A DNA stretch of 64,000 nt from Paenibacillus cymbidii (GTDB lineage: Bacteria; Bacillota; Bacilli; Paenibacillales; NBRC-103111). This document shows positions 54,620 to 62,916 of this stretch, piece after piece; the first letter of the stretch is position 1; every line of letters begins with the position of its first letter. The notes below the pieces were generated by a model that was given only the letters and a program-made list of their open reading frames with translations, was not told where the DNA came from and made no database searches. The position numbers were made by a program, and so were the translations under genes. The DNA is taken from NCBI RefSeq assembly GCF_004764705.1, contig NZ_SHLX01000001.1, forward strand, positions 728,869 through 792,868, in the 5' to 3' direction.

Positions 54620-54630
54620 GTAATTATTAC
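54620..54630. promoter_or_regulatory. Zur-like operator, box 1
   Basis: GTAATTATTAC, a perfect 5-1-5 palindrome with AT-rich flanks, equals the core of the Bacillus Zur box (GTAATNATTAC). It overlaps the predicted transcription start just after the -10, so a bound repressor would block initiation. Confidence 0.7.
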
Positions 54631-54720
54631 TATTAAGGGAGGCGTCCAGAAGGCAGGAACCTCATTCAAGCGAGGGGACTGGAGAAAGGGTTGGCATCAT
54701 AATCGTTTCGGGAGGTACAT

Positions 54721-55983
54721 ATGGCACGTTTGCTCATGATCGAAAGCTGGGTAGGGGCGAGCGGCATCCTGCTGCCCCCGCTGTTGAAATCGCTGGGGCA
54801 CACGTATACGTTCGTGACGCGCAAGCCGGAGCATTATCGCAGCGCGTCAAGCACGGAAGAGCACCCAGTCCTGCAGCATGCCGATTCGGTTCTCGTAACC
54901 GAAACGAACGACGTACCGGGTTTGATCGCATTTTTGCAGCCCTATCGGTTCGATGGAGTCATTACGGTTTGCGATTACTACATCGAAGCCGCAAGCGAGG
55001 TGGCCCGGGCGTTCAAGCTTCCTTGCCCGTTTCCCCGCGAGGTGAAGCAGGTGCGGCAAAAGCATCTCATGCGCCGGCTGCTGGACCGCGCCGGATTGGC
55101 AAACCCGGACTACCGTATTGCATACGGATGGCCGGAAGTGGAGCAAGCCGCAGCCGCGATCGGGTATCCGCTTGTGCTGAAGCCGGTCGATCTGGCGTCC
55201 AGCGCGTTCGTTTACCTCATTCGCAACCAGCGGGAGCTGGAGGAGGCGTTTCGGGCACTCGACGCGTTTCCGCTCAATTTCCGGGATCAACCGCGCGACC
55301 TCGGCTGTCTGCTCGAAGCGTACATGGAAGGAGAGGAAGTCAGCGTAGAAAGTGTCTCCTGCCAAGGCGAAACGACGATCATCGGCATCACGGACAAATC
55401 CGTAACGGGCACCCCGTATTTTATCGAAAATGGACACATGTTCCCGGCCCGATTGGACGAGGCAACCGGGTCGGCGGTGAAACAATTCGTCGGCAGCGCC
55501 CTGGCGGCGGTCGGCTTCGACCGTGGCATCGCCCATACGGAGGTAAAACTGACGGCCGCAGGCCCGCGGTTGGTCGAGATCAACCCGAGAAGTGCCGGCA
55601 ACTACATCGTCGAGCTGATCGACCGCGTCACGGGGATCGATTTGCTCCGGGCGTTCGTCGAGCTGTCGCTTGGCCTGAAACCGGTGCTCACACCTGCGGA
55701 AACCGGCGCAGGCAGCGCGGCCGTCATGTTCCTCGTGCCCCCGCGAGGCGGCACGGTGGCGCAAGTGCAAGGGCTGGAAACGTTGGCGGCCGACGAACAT
55801 CTCGTTCGTTACACAATCGAGGATTGCGCCGGCCAAACCGTAGCGGCTCCGGTCGACAACGCCTGTTATTTGGGCCATGTGGTCGCGGAGGATCGGGAAG
55901 GGGCGAATGCCAGAAAATATGCGGAAGAAGCGCTGAGACGCATTACACTCGATTTTGCAGAGCCCAAACCGTCCGAGCGCTGA
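54721..55983 (+). CDS. ATP-grasp ligase (putative metallophore biosynthesis)
   Basis: 420 residues. ATP-grasp carboxylate-amine ligases form amide bonds through an acyl phosphate. Visible: the N-terminal preATP-grasp region with RFDGVITVCDYYIEAA; ATP-binding IGYPLVLKPVDLASSAFVYLI (catalytic Lys near residue 160); LLEAYMEGEEVSVESVSCQG; IGITDKSVTGTPYFIENGHM; IAHTEVKLT; and the metal-binding EINPRSAGNYIVELIDRVTG. These match the amino-acid ligase (BacD-like) branch. It is the first gene after the Zur-like promoter, followed by an importer and an exporter. No racemase, nicotianamine-synthase-like or opine dehydrogenase is present. The role as sole dedicated enzyme of a metallophore is inferred from context. 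Confidence 0.8.
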   Translation: MARLLMIESWVGASGILLPPLLKSLGHTYTFVTRKPEHYRSASSTEEHPVLQHADSVLVTETNDVPGLIAFLQPYRFDGVITVCDYYIEAASEVARAFKLPCPFPREVKQVRQKHLMRRLLDRAGLANPDYRIAYGWPEVEQAAAAIGYPLVLKPVDLASSAFVYLIRNQRELEEAFRALDAFPLNFRDQPRDLGCLLEAYMEGEEVSVESVSCQGETTIIGITDKSVTGTPYFIENGHMFPARLDEATGSAVKQFVGSALAAVGFDRGIAHTEVKLTAAGPRLVEINPRSAGNYIVELIDRVTGIDLLRAFVELSLGLKPVLTPAETGAGSAAVMFLVPPRGGTVAQVQGLETLAADEHLVRYTIEDCAGQTVAAPVDNACYLGHVVAEDREGANARKYAEEALRRITLDFAEPKPSER

Positions 55984-56094
55984 CCCGCGCCGCACAACTT
56001 TCAGCGAAAGGAACAGAAAGAAGGCGTCTGCAACGCGTCGCACACGCAATGGAACCCAAATCGAACGCTGCCGCATGGCAAAGTGGAGGAAATC

Positions 56095-57660
56095 ATGAAG
56101 AAAAATTTTTTTGCGCTGATTTTAATCGTAATAATTACATTAAGTGGTTGCAGCACAAGCGACAAAACGGCCGCTCCCGGGACGGAGCAACCCGGAACGA
56201 AAACGGAGTCCGCGAACCAGGAGCTGATCGTGGTCAGTCAGGAGATCGCGGCCAGTCTGGATCCGGTCAAACCGATCACCTCGAGCTACTTGCGCGCCAT
56301 CGGCGCCGGGGAAGCGCTGTTCAAGGTGAACGCCAAGGGCGAGGTAGTGCCCGAGCTGGCGCTCGGCGCCCAAGAGCTCGATGCCACCACGTGGGAAATC
56401 AAGCTGCGGCCGGAGCTGCGCTTCTGGAGCGGGAAGAAGGCGGACGCCGACGCCGTCATCGCTTCGCTGGAGCGATCCAGGGCGCTCGACCTGCAGGCGC
56501 TGCCGTTCCTGAAGGATCTGACGCTGAGCAAGGCGGACGATCTGACGATCCGCGTCAAAACGGCGCGCGAGCATATGCCCGTGCCGCTGAATTTGTCTTA
56601 CTACCAGACGCTGATCCACAATGCGGAGGCGAAGCATGACGCGGTCTCGACGATGGATTTGACCGGCATGTACAAGGTGGTGGAATTCGTCCCGAAGCAA
56701 AAAATGGTGCTGACCGCAAACGAATCGCACTGGGGAACGAAACCGGCGGCGGTCAGGCGAATCGTGTTCGAGGAAATCGCCGACGAACAGACGCGGGTGC
56801 TATCCGGCTTGAGCGGGCGCAGCCATGTGGTGATGAACGTGCCGGTGACGAGCCTGGCGCAATTCAAAGGCAATGCCGCAGTTAAGCTGGAGGCTGCGCC
56901 GGCGGCCAATACGCAAACGATTTACTTGAATCTGAAGCAGCCGCAGTTGGCGGATGCCCGGGTGAGGCAAGCGCTGTCGTGGGCGGTAAACCGCGCGGAG
57001 CTGGTCACGCTGGCGGCGGAAGGACAAAGCTTTCCGGTATCCACGTGGCTCGGCTCCAACCCGGCTTACGCGGAAGCGAGAAACGCGGTTTACGACAAGC
57101 TCGATCGCGACAAGGCGGCGAAGCTGCTGGACGAGGCGGGGTGGAAAGCAGGCGCCGACGGCATTCGCTACAAGGACGGCAAACCGCTGACGCTGCGGCT
57201 GATGACATGGGGAGGCGACAAGGCGCTGGGCGAGGCGCTGCAAAACCAGTGGACCCAAATCGACATCAAAGCGGAAGTGCGGCACGGGGACTACAGCCTG
57301 ATCGAAACGGCGCGCAAATCCGGCGATTGGGACGCCTCCATCGAAGCCTGGAGTACCTTCGGCGACGAATACGCGCTGCTGATCGGGCAATACGGGCCGA
57401 AGGGAAGCGCCAATTACGGCGGGTATAGCGACGATGAGACCAACGGATTGCTGGCCAAGCTGGAGCAAGCGACCGACGCCGCAGCGCGCCGCAAACTGGC
57501 GCTGCAAATCAACGAGCGCGTGGCTCAGCAGGCGCCGGTCATCGGCCTGTTCCCGCGCCCGCAAATTACGGCGGTCAGCAGCTCCTTGAAAGGCTTCGAA
57601 GCCCACTTCCGCCAGTTCGAGAATATCGTGAACGGCAACCTTGCCCTGGCGGCGAAATAG
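56095..57660 (+). CDS. Nickel/peptide-type ABC binding lipoprotein (CntA-like)
   Basis: 521 residues. Family SBP_bac_5. Lipoprotein: MKKNFFALILIVIITLSGC, then a polar spacer. The mature chain has ELIVVSQEIAASLDPVKPIT, WEIKLRPELRFWSGKKADAD, the ADARVRQALSWAVNRAEL region typical of OppA/NikA proteins, and AKLLDEAGWKAGADGIRYKD. By context it should capture a metal-metallophore complex outside the cell. The ATG at 56095 follows GGAGG. Its signal-peptide codons are AT-rich, unlike the rest of the gene, and contain Zur-like box 2. Cnt-type specificity is inferred; an oligopeptide substrate is the alternative. Confidence 0.8.
   Translation: MKKNFFALILIVIITLSGCSTSDKTAAPGTEQPGTKTESANQELIVVSQEIAASLDPVKPITSSYLRAIGAGEALFKVNAKGEVVPELALGAQELDATTWEIKLRPELRFWSGKKADADAVIASLERSRALDLQALPFLKDLTLSKADDLTIRVKTAREHMPVPLNLSYYQTLIHNAEAKHDAVSTMDLTGMYKVVEFVPKQKMVLTANESHWGTKPAAVRRIVFEEIADEQTRVLSGLSGRSHVVMNVPVTSLAQFKGNAAVKLEAAPAANTQTIYLNLKQPQLADARVRQALSWAVNRAELVTLAAEGQSFPVSTWLGSNPAYAEARNAVYDKLDRDKAAKLLDEAGWKAGADGIRYKDGKPLTLRLMTWGGDKALGEALQNQWTQIDIKAEVRHGDYSLIETARKSGDWDASIEAWSTFGDEYALLIGQYGPKGSANYGGYSDDETNGLLAKLEQATDAAARRKLALQINERVAQQAPVIGLFPRPQITAVSSSLKGFEAHFRQFENIVNGNLALAAK
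56128..56138. promoter_or_regulatory. Zur-like operator, box 2 (inside the lipoprotein gene)
   Basis: GTAATAATTAC, again a perfect 5-1-5 palindrome, with ATC before it as in the fuller consensus (AATCGTAATNATTAC). It starts 33 nt after the ATG and is made of codons GTA ATA ATT AC(A), which are rare in this GC-rich gene. Confidence 0.55.
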
Positions 57661-57669
57661 GCTCCGCCC

Positions 57670-58626
57670 ATGGTCAAGACGCTTCTGCGCAAGCTGCTCG
57701 GAGCCGGTGTCGTTTTGTTGTGCGCAACGTTCCTGCTTTTTGTCCTGATTCGCGTCGCGCCCGGCGATCCGATCCAATTGCTGCTCGGCCGCTCCGCCGA
57801 AGTGGCCATGAGCGACACAACCGCCTACGACCGCAAAGCGGCCGAGCTGCGAGCCGAGTTCGGGCTGGACCGGAGTGTGGCCGCGCAGTACATCGCCTGG
57901 TCGAAGCGATTGCTGCGCCTCGACCTGGGGGAATCGATCCGCACGGGCAGGCCGGTTGGGGCCGAGATCGCAGAGCGGCTGCCGGCGACTGCTTTTCTGG
58001 CTGTCTCCGGACTGGCGATCCAAGCGCTGCTTGGCCTGATTTTCGGGACGATTGCGGCGCTCAAGGCGAACTTTGTGCAGGATAACGCGATCCGGCTTGC
58101 TTGTGTCGGTCTCGCGTCCACGCCGGTTTTTGTGATCGGGCTTGGGCTGCTGTCGGTTTGCGCGGTAACGCTGGGCATATACGAAATCAGCAGCGAAGCC
58201 GTTCTTTCGAGATTATGGCTTCCCGCCTTGACGCTTGGCGCGATGGGAGCGCCGCAGCTCATCCGCGTCGTCAGAGCCAATCTGCTGTCCGAGCTTGGCC
58301 GAACCTATGTGCTGTCGGCGCTTTCCCGCGGGCTCGACCGCCGGACGGTCGTGCGGCACGCCTTGCGGAATGCGCTGCTTCCCGTCGTGACCCTGGCTGC
58401 GCTTTCGCTGACGATGTCGATCAGCGGCGCGGTTGTGATCGAAAGCATCTTTTCCTGGCCGGGCATCGGCAAGTATGCGCTGGACAGTTTGCTTATCCAA
58501 GATTATCCGGTCATTCAAGGCTATGCGCTGGTCATGATCGCGCTGGTCATTCTGATTCACCTGCTCGCGGAGATCGCCTATGCGCTTGTCGATCCCCGCG
58601 TTCGCCGGAAAGGAGGAGCGGGATGA
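57670..58626 (+). CDS. ABC transporter permease, NikB/DppB type (CntB-like)
   Basis: 318 residues, six membrane segments. N terminus LLGAGVVLLCATFLLFVLIRVAPGDPI is the hallmark of DppB/NikB permeases. LRAEFGLDRSVAAQYIAWSKRLLRLDLG is the conserved extracellular segment, and the ELGRTYVLSALSRGLDRRTVVRHALRNAL loop contacts the ATPase. ATG 57670 has no strong ribosome binding site and lies 10 nt after the lipoprotein stop, so it relies on coupling. Its stop overlaps the next permease (ATGA-type). Confidence 0.88.
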   Translation: MVKTLLRKLLGAGVVLLCATFLLFVLIRVAPGDPIQLLLGRSAEVAMSDTTAYDRKAAELRAEFGLDRSVAAQYIAWSKRLLRLDLGESIRTGRPVGAEIAERLPATAFLAVSGLAIQALLGLIFGTIAALKANFVQDNAIRLACVGLASTPVFVIGLGLLSVCAVTLGIYEISSEAVLSRLWLPALTLGAMGAPQLIRVVRANLLSELGRTYVLSALSRGLDRRTVVRHALRNALLPVVTLAALSLTMSISGAVVIESIFSWPGIGKYALDSLLIQDYPVIQGYALVMIALVILIHLLAEIAYALVDPRVRRKGGAG

Positions 58627-59456
58627 ACAGAAGGCAAGGGAAACGCCCGCTCAGTTTGATCGTTGGCGTCGTTCTGTTCGGGATGCTCGCGATCGCCATC
58701 ATAGGCGCGCCCCGGCTCGCTCCCCACGATCCGCTGAAACAGCAGGCGGAGGAGCGGCTGGAGCGGCCGAGCCTGCGCCATCCGTTCGGTACGGACCGCT
58801 TCGGCAGGGATGTGCTCTCGCGCGCGCTGCATGGCGGCAAACAGACGCTGCTCGCTTCCGTTGCCGCGCTTGGCGCCGCGCTCGCCATCGGTCTCGCCGT
58901 CGGACTTGCGGCCGGCATGTATCACGGCTCGCCGCTCGACGCGCTGTTGATGCGCATCGTCGATGTGCTGCTCGCTTTTCCGTTCATGGTGCTGGCGATG
59001 ATCGTTGCGGCGTTGTTCGGCACGAGCCTCTACCATCTGCTCGCCGCCGTTGTGGCGGTATGGTGGGTTTCCTTCGCGCGTTTGACGCGAAGCGTTGTCC
59101 TGCATGCCAAGAACGAAGGTTCCTTCGCTGCGGCGAAAGTGCTCGGGGCGTCGAACGGCACGATCATGCGCAAGGAACTGTTGCCGAAGGCGATAAGTCC
59201 GGTGCTGATTTTGGCCACCTTCGAGCTGGGCAGCCTGATTTTGTCGATTGCGTCGCTTTCGTTTCTGGGACTCGGTTCGCAGCCACCGGCCCCCGAGTGG
59301 GGCAGCATGCTGGCGGACGGGCGCGACCATTTCCTGCAGGCGCCGCACATCCTGCTCGGCCCCGCGTTGTTTATTTTTCTGACCGTACTGGCGTTCAACC
59401 TGATCGGGGAAGGGCTGCGCGACAGGCTCGACCCATATGAAAAATCGGAGTTATAG
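58623..59456 (+). CDS. ABC transporter permease, NikC/DppC type (CntC-like)
   Basis: 277 residues. N-terminal membrane helix, then the DppC-type motif HPFGTDRFGRDVLSRALHGGKQTL, the EAA loop KVLGASNGTIMRKELLPKAISP, and the C-terminal PEWGSMLADGRDHFLQAPHI. The ending FNLIGEGLRDRLDPYEK is characteristic of this family. Partners the upstream permease in the importer. The start overlaps the previous stop by 4 nt, and the ATPase gene begins 11 nt later. Confidence 0.9.
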   Translation: MNRRQGKRPLSLIVGVVLFGMLAIAIIGAPRLAPHDPLKQQAEERLERPSLRHPFGTDRFGRDVLSRALHGGKQTLLASVAALGAALAIGLAVGLAAGMYHGSPLDALLMRIVDVLLAFPFMVLAMIVAALFGTSLYHLLAAVVAVWWVSFARLTRSVVLHAKNEGSFAAAKVLGASNGTIMRKELLPKAISPVLILATFELGSLILSIASLSFLGLGSQPPAPEWGSMLADGRDHFLQAPHILLGPALFIFLTVLAFNLIGEGLRDRLDPYEKSEL

Positions 59457-59467
59457 GAGGGCGGGGA

Positions 59468-61090
59468 ATGACCCAGCGCCATCGCCAAGGCGAAGCCAGT
59501 CTGCGCCTGCGCCATCTCCAGGTCGCATATCCGCTTGACGGCCGGCCCGTTCCCGTGCTCGACCGCCTTTCTTTCGACTTGCACAAGGGAGAGGTCGTTT
59601 CCTTGCTGGGGGAGAGCGGCTCGGGCAAATCGACGATCGCCCGGGCGCTGACGGGCCTGCTGCCGCCGTCGGCGCAAATCGGCAGCGGCGTCATGACCAT
59701 CGGCGCGGGGCCGGACATCGACCTGTCCGGCAAAGACGCGCCGTGGGCGCACATTCGCGGCAGACGGATCGCGATGCTGTTCCAGGATGCGCAGCAGGCG
59801 CTCAACCCGCTGTTGACCATCCAGGCGCATTTTCGCGAAAGCCTGCGCTTTCACCGCCTCGCCGCGGGCGACGAGGCGCGGGAGATCGGCGCGTTGCTGC
59901 TTGCGTCGCTGAATTTCTCCGATCCGCGCGGCGTGCTGGCGCGGTATCCGTTCGAGCTCAGCGGCGGCATGTGCCAGCGGGTCTGTCTCGCGCTGGCGCT
60001 GTGTCTGCAGCCGGACGTGCTGATCGCGGACGAGCCCACTTCCGCGCTCGATACCGTCAGCCAGAAGGAAGTGCTCGACTTGCTGCAGGCGATGCGGAAA
60101 AAGCTGAATTTGACCGTGTTGTTCATTACCCACGATATTGCCGTCGCGAACGCAATCAGCGACCGCGTCATCGTGTTGAACGGCGGTTCGATCGAAGAGG
60201 AGGGGGACACCCGCACCGTGCTGACGCGGCCGGCAGCCGCCTATACGCGCGGGTTGCTGGCTGCGCGCGCGCAAGTGACCGCCGCTGTGCGGGAGACGGA
60301 GCAGCCGGCGACGAACGAACCGTTGCTGGCGCTGGAGCAGGTGGACAAATCGTTCGGCCGGAAGCAGCAGCAGGTTTTGCGCCAGGTCGACTTGACGCTG
60401 CATGGCGGGGAGATTCTCGGCATTGCGGGGCAGAGCGGCAGCGGCAAATCGACCTTGGCCCGCCTCATCGCGGGTCTGGAGCCGCCGGGCGGCGGCCGCA
60501 TTCTGCTTCGCGGCGCCGATATCGGCCGCTTGCGGGGCAAACGAAGGCGCGAGCTGTGCCGGCGGATCCAGCTCGTGTTTCAGGATGCCCGCGCGAGCTT
60601 GAACCAGGGGCGCACCGCGCTGCAGCTTGTGCAGGAGCCGCTTCGGTACTTGCGTATCGGCGGCGGCAGGCAGGAACGGGAACGATTGGCGACGTTTTAT
60701 TTGAACGAAGTCGGCATCGCCGGGGAAGCGCAGCGCAGGCGGCCGCCCCAATTGAGCACGGGCCAGTGCCAGCGGGTGGCGATCGCTCGGGCGCTGGTTG
60801 TCCGGCCGGAGGTGCTCATTTGCGACGAAGCGGTTTCCGCCCTGGATATGAGCATCCAGGCGCGCATATTGGCGCTGCTGATGCGGCTGCATCGGCAGTA
60901 CGGATTTGCGCTGCTGATGATTTCGCACGACATGCGGGTGCTTCGCTCCTTCTGCCACCGCATTGCCGTCATGCACAACGGACACATTTGCGAAATCGGG
61001 CAGGCGGACACGCTGCTTCGCGACAGCAAGCATTCTTATACGCAGTTGCTGCTTCGGTGCGCGGGCGATTTGGAAGATGGGCTCGACTGA
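59468..61090 (+). CDS. Fused ABC transporter ATPase with two nucleotide-binding domains (CntD-CntF-like)
   Basis: 540 residues with two complete ATPase domains. Domain 1 (residues ~15-255): Walker A GESGSGKSTIARAL, signature LSGGMCQRVCLALAL, Walker B ADEPTSALD. Domain 2 (~280-525): Walker A GQSGSGKSTLARLI, signature LSTGQCQRVAIARAL, Walker B ICDEAVSALD. In Opp/Nik/Cnt importers two separate ATPases energise the permeases; here they are one chain, so the importer needs no other ATPase. C-terminal residues RDSKHSYTQLLLRC are of the oligopeptide-transporter type. ATG 59468 follows GGAGGGCGGGG. Confidence 0.9.
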   Translation: MTQRHRQGEASLRLRHLQVAYPLDGRPVPVLDRLSFDLHKGEVVSLLGESGSGKSTIARALTGLLPPSAQIGSGVMTIGAGPDIDLSGKDAPWAHIRGRRIAMLFQDAQQALNPLLTIQAHFRESLRFHRLAAGDEAREIGALLLASLNFSDPRGVLARYPFELSGGMCQRVCLALALCLQPDVLIADEPTSALDTVSQKEVLDLLQAMRKKLNLTVLFITHDIAVANAISDRVIVLNGGSIEEEGDTRTVLTRPAAAYTRGLLAARAQVTAAVRETEQPATNEPLLALEQVDKSFGRKQQQVLRQVDLTLHGGEILGIAGQSGSGKSTLARLIAGLEPPGGGRILLRGADIGRLRGKRRRELCRRIQLVFQDARASLNQGRTALQLVQEPLRYLRIGGGRQERERLATFYLNEVGIAGEAQRRRPPQLSTGQCQRVAIARALVVRPEVLICDEAVSALDMSIQARILALLMRLHRQYGFALLMISHDMRVLRSFCHRIAVMHNGHICEIGQADTLLRDSKHSYTQLLLRCAGDLEDGLD

Positions 61091-61141
61091 TACGCCCGCC
61101 GATTAAGGCGGGTTGAGGTTGCCGGGAAAGGCGGTCATCAT

Positions 61142-62326
61142 GTGAAAGCAAATCGGGCGCTTGCCGCGCCTTTGCTGCGTTTGTACGCGCTGACGCTGCT
61201 CTTTTTCAGCGCCAACGCCATCCTCAATGTGATCGTGCCGCTGCAAAGCGCGACGCTCGGGGCAAGCAACGGCCGCATCGGGGCGATGATGGGCGCCTAT
61301 ATGCTCGCCTGCATGTGCTTTCGGCCGTGGGCCGGGCACCTGATTCACAAGCACGGGCCTGCCGCGGTGCTTCGTTTCCTGCTTGTGGTCAACGGGCTGG
61401 CGCTTGCGATGTACGCCTTCGCGGGATTGAGCGGATATACGGTGGCCCGCGTCATACAGGGGGCGTGCACCGCCTTTTTCTCCATGACGCTGCAGATCGG
61501 AATCATGGACGCCTTGCCCGAGGAGCAGCGAGCCCAGGGCGTGTCGCTGTATTCCTTGTTTACGTACATGCCGACCGTATTCGGCCCGCTGATCGCCATC
61601 GCCTTGTGGCAGGCGGGAGGAATGGACGTCTTTGCCGCCGTCATCATCGGCGTTGCTATGGCGACGGCCATCTTCGGCTGGAGCGTGCCGACGCTTGCCG
61701 TTCGGCCGCAGGAGGACGCTGCCGCTGCGGCCCCGGAACGGCAGGGTGTGCGCGGCTGGCAGCGCCAGTTAACCGCCCAGCGTCCGCTCGTGGTATGCAG
61801 CTTGTTGATGCTGATCGTTTCCGTCGTGTTCGGGGCGGTCGCCACCTTCATTCCGCTGTATGCCAAACAAGTGCCGCACGGACAGGCGGGCGTTTATTTG
61901 ACGGTCCAGGCCGCCGTCATTGTCGCCGTTCGGTTCGCCTTCCGTAAGCGGTTGCCTTCGGACGGCAAGTGGCATCCCCGTTTTGTCGGCGGGATCTGCT
62001 TGCTTGCGGCCGCGGGAGCGATGATGCTGTCGCAGGCGCAAGGGCCGGCGGCGTTGTACGCGGCAGCGGCGATGATCGGCACGGCGCAGGCGCTGCTGTA
62101 CCCGACGCTGGTGGCTTACCTCACTTTTGTCGTGCCGCGCGCATCCCGCAACGTATGGATTGGCTTGTTTATCGCGACGGCCGACCTTGGCGTTTCCATG
62201 GGCGGCATGGCGATGGGGCCGGTCGCGGACCGGCTGTCGTACAGTGCCATGTACCTGGCAAGCGCCGGGCTTGCCGCTGGCGCCGCCTGCTTGGTCGCGA
62301 TGAACCGAAGCATGCGGGCGGGATGA
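61142..62326 (+). CDS. MFS transporter, metallophore exporter (CntE-like)
   Basis: 394 residues, 12 predicted membrane segments. The N terminus LYALTLLFFSANAILNVIVPLQ, the CMCFRPWAGHLIHKHG loop after TM2 and the YTVARVIQGACTAFFSMTLQ helix resemble the staphylopine exporter CntE, from memory rather than an alignment. It would export the product of the ATP-grasp ligase by proton antiport. GTG 61142 is used, with AAAGGCGG 5' of it at somewhat long spacing. It is the last gene of the Zur-like locus, directly after the importer ATPase. A drug-efflux role is the alternative. Confidence 0.75.
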   Translation: MKANRALAAPLLRLYALTLLFFSANAILNVIVPLQSATLGASNGRIGAMMGAYMLACMCFRPWAGHLIHKHGPAAVLRFLLVVNGLALAMYAFAGLSGYTVARVIQGACTAFFSMTLQIGIMDALPEEQRAQGVSLYSLFTYMPTVFGPLIAIALWQAGGMDVFAAVIIGVAMATAIFGWSVPTLAVRPQEDAAAAAPERQGVRGWQRQLTAQRPLVVCSLLMLIVSVVFGAVATFIPLYAKQVPHGQAGVYLTVQAAVIVAVRFAFRKRLPSDGKWHPRFVGGICLLAAAGAMMLSQAQGPAALYAAAAMIGTAQALLYPTLVAYLTFVVPRASRNVWIGLFIATADLGVSMGGMAMGPVADRLSYSAMYLASAGLAAGAACLVAMNRSMRAG

Positions 62327-62418
62327 TAATTGGGCGCCCCAGTCGCGAGCAAAGGCTATACGCAACTGCGCTTGATTTTTTTCGAGTCATCCGCTATAGT
62401 CAACTTTGAACTTGATAT

Positions 62419-62499
62419 GGCGATGGAGTTCGCCGTAACCGCCCTCCAAAGGCTAATGACTCCTACCAGTTTATTTTGTGCTGGTAGGAGTTTTATTTT
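62419..62499 (+). ncRNA. Fluoride riboswitch (crcB motif) with terminator
   Basis: GGCGATGGAGTTCGCC (62419-62434), then TAACCGCC, then GGCTAATGACTCCTAC, the conserved crcB-motif order. ACTCCTACCAG (62459-62469) pairs with CTGGTAGGAGT (62481-62491) to form a terminator followed by T-rich sequence. Fluoride binding should favour the aptamer pseudoknot, prevent the terminator and turn on the two downstream exporter genes. It lies 22-102 nt before the first crcB start. Confidence 0.95.
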
Positions 62500-62520
62500 T
62501 GTGACGAAAGGGAGTCGAAC

Positions 62521-62916
62521 ATGAATGTTGTGGCGCTTGTCATAGGCGGACTGATCGGGACCGTCATGCGGTACGAGTTGGGGGAAATCGTGCCTGCGTT
62601 ATCGGGCGGATTCCCGCTGGCCATCCTGACGATTAACCTGACGGGTTGTTTGTTTCTGGGCTGGTTTTTTACCGTGTCATGGGGACATCCCGCCATCCGT
62701 CCCGAAATTCGACTCGGGTTGGGAACGGGGATGACCGGAGCGTTTACGACATTTTCCACGTTTTCGGTTCAGACCGTCGAGCTGATCCGGGAGGGACATG
62801 GAATCATTGCCGTCTTATATGTTCTGCTTAGTATCGTGGGAGGATTGCTTTTGACTTTTGCCGGAGTTCGACTGGCGAAAGCGCGAGTGAAGAAGGAGGG
62901 GACCGGGACAGCATGA
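62521..62916 (+). CDS. crcB: Fluoride exporter CrcB/Fluc, subunit 1
   Basis: 131 residues, four membrane segments. Fluoride channel that lets F- leave the cytoplasm. GLIGTVMRYELGEIV (conserved GxxxR), ILTINLTGCLFLGWF (N-x-x-G) and GMTGAFTTFSTFSVQTVEL (T-x-S/T-F, F box) are the family's pore motifs. Bacilli encode two unlike copies that form a heterodimer, and the second copy overlaps its end. Controlled by the fluoride riboswitch. Confidence 0.93.
   Translation: MNVVALVIGGLIGTVMRYELGEIVPALSGGFPLAILTINLTGCLFLGWFFTVSWGHPAIRPEIRLGLGTGMTGAFTTFSTFSVQTVELIREGHGIIAVLYVLLSIVGGLLLTFAGVRLAKARVKKEGTGTA

Noticed and set aside
54631..54720. Riboswitch in the leader of the ATP-grasp gene
   Set aside because: Only a weak nested hairpin is present and no known metal or other riboswitch motif matches; there is no terminator in the leader.
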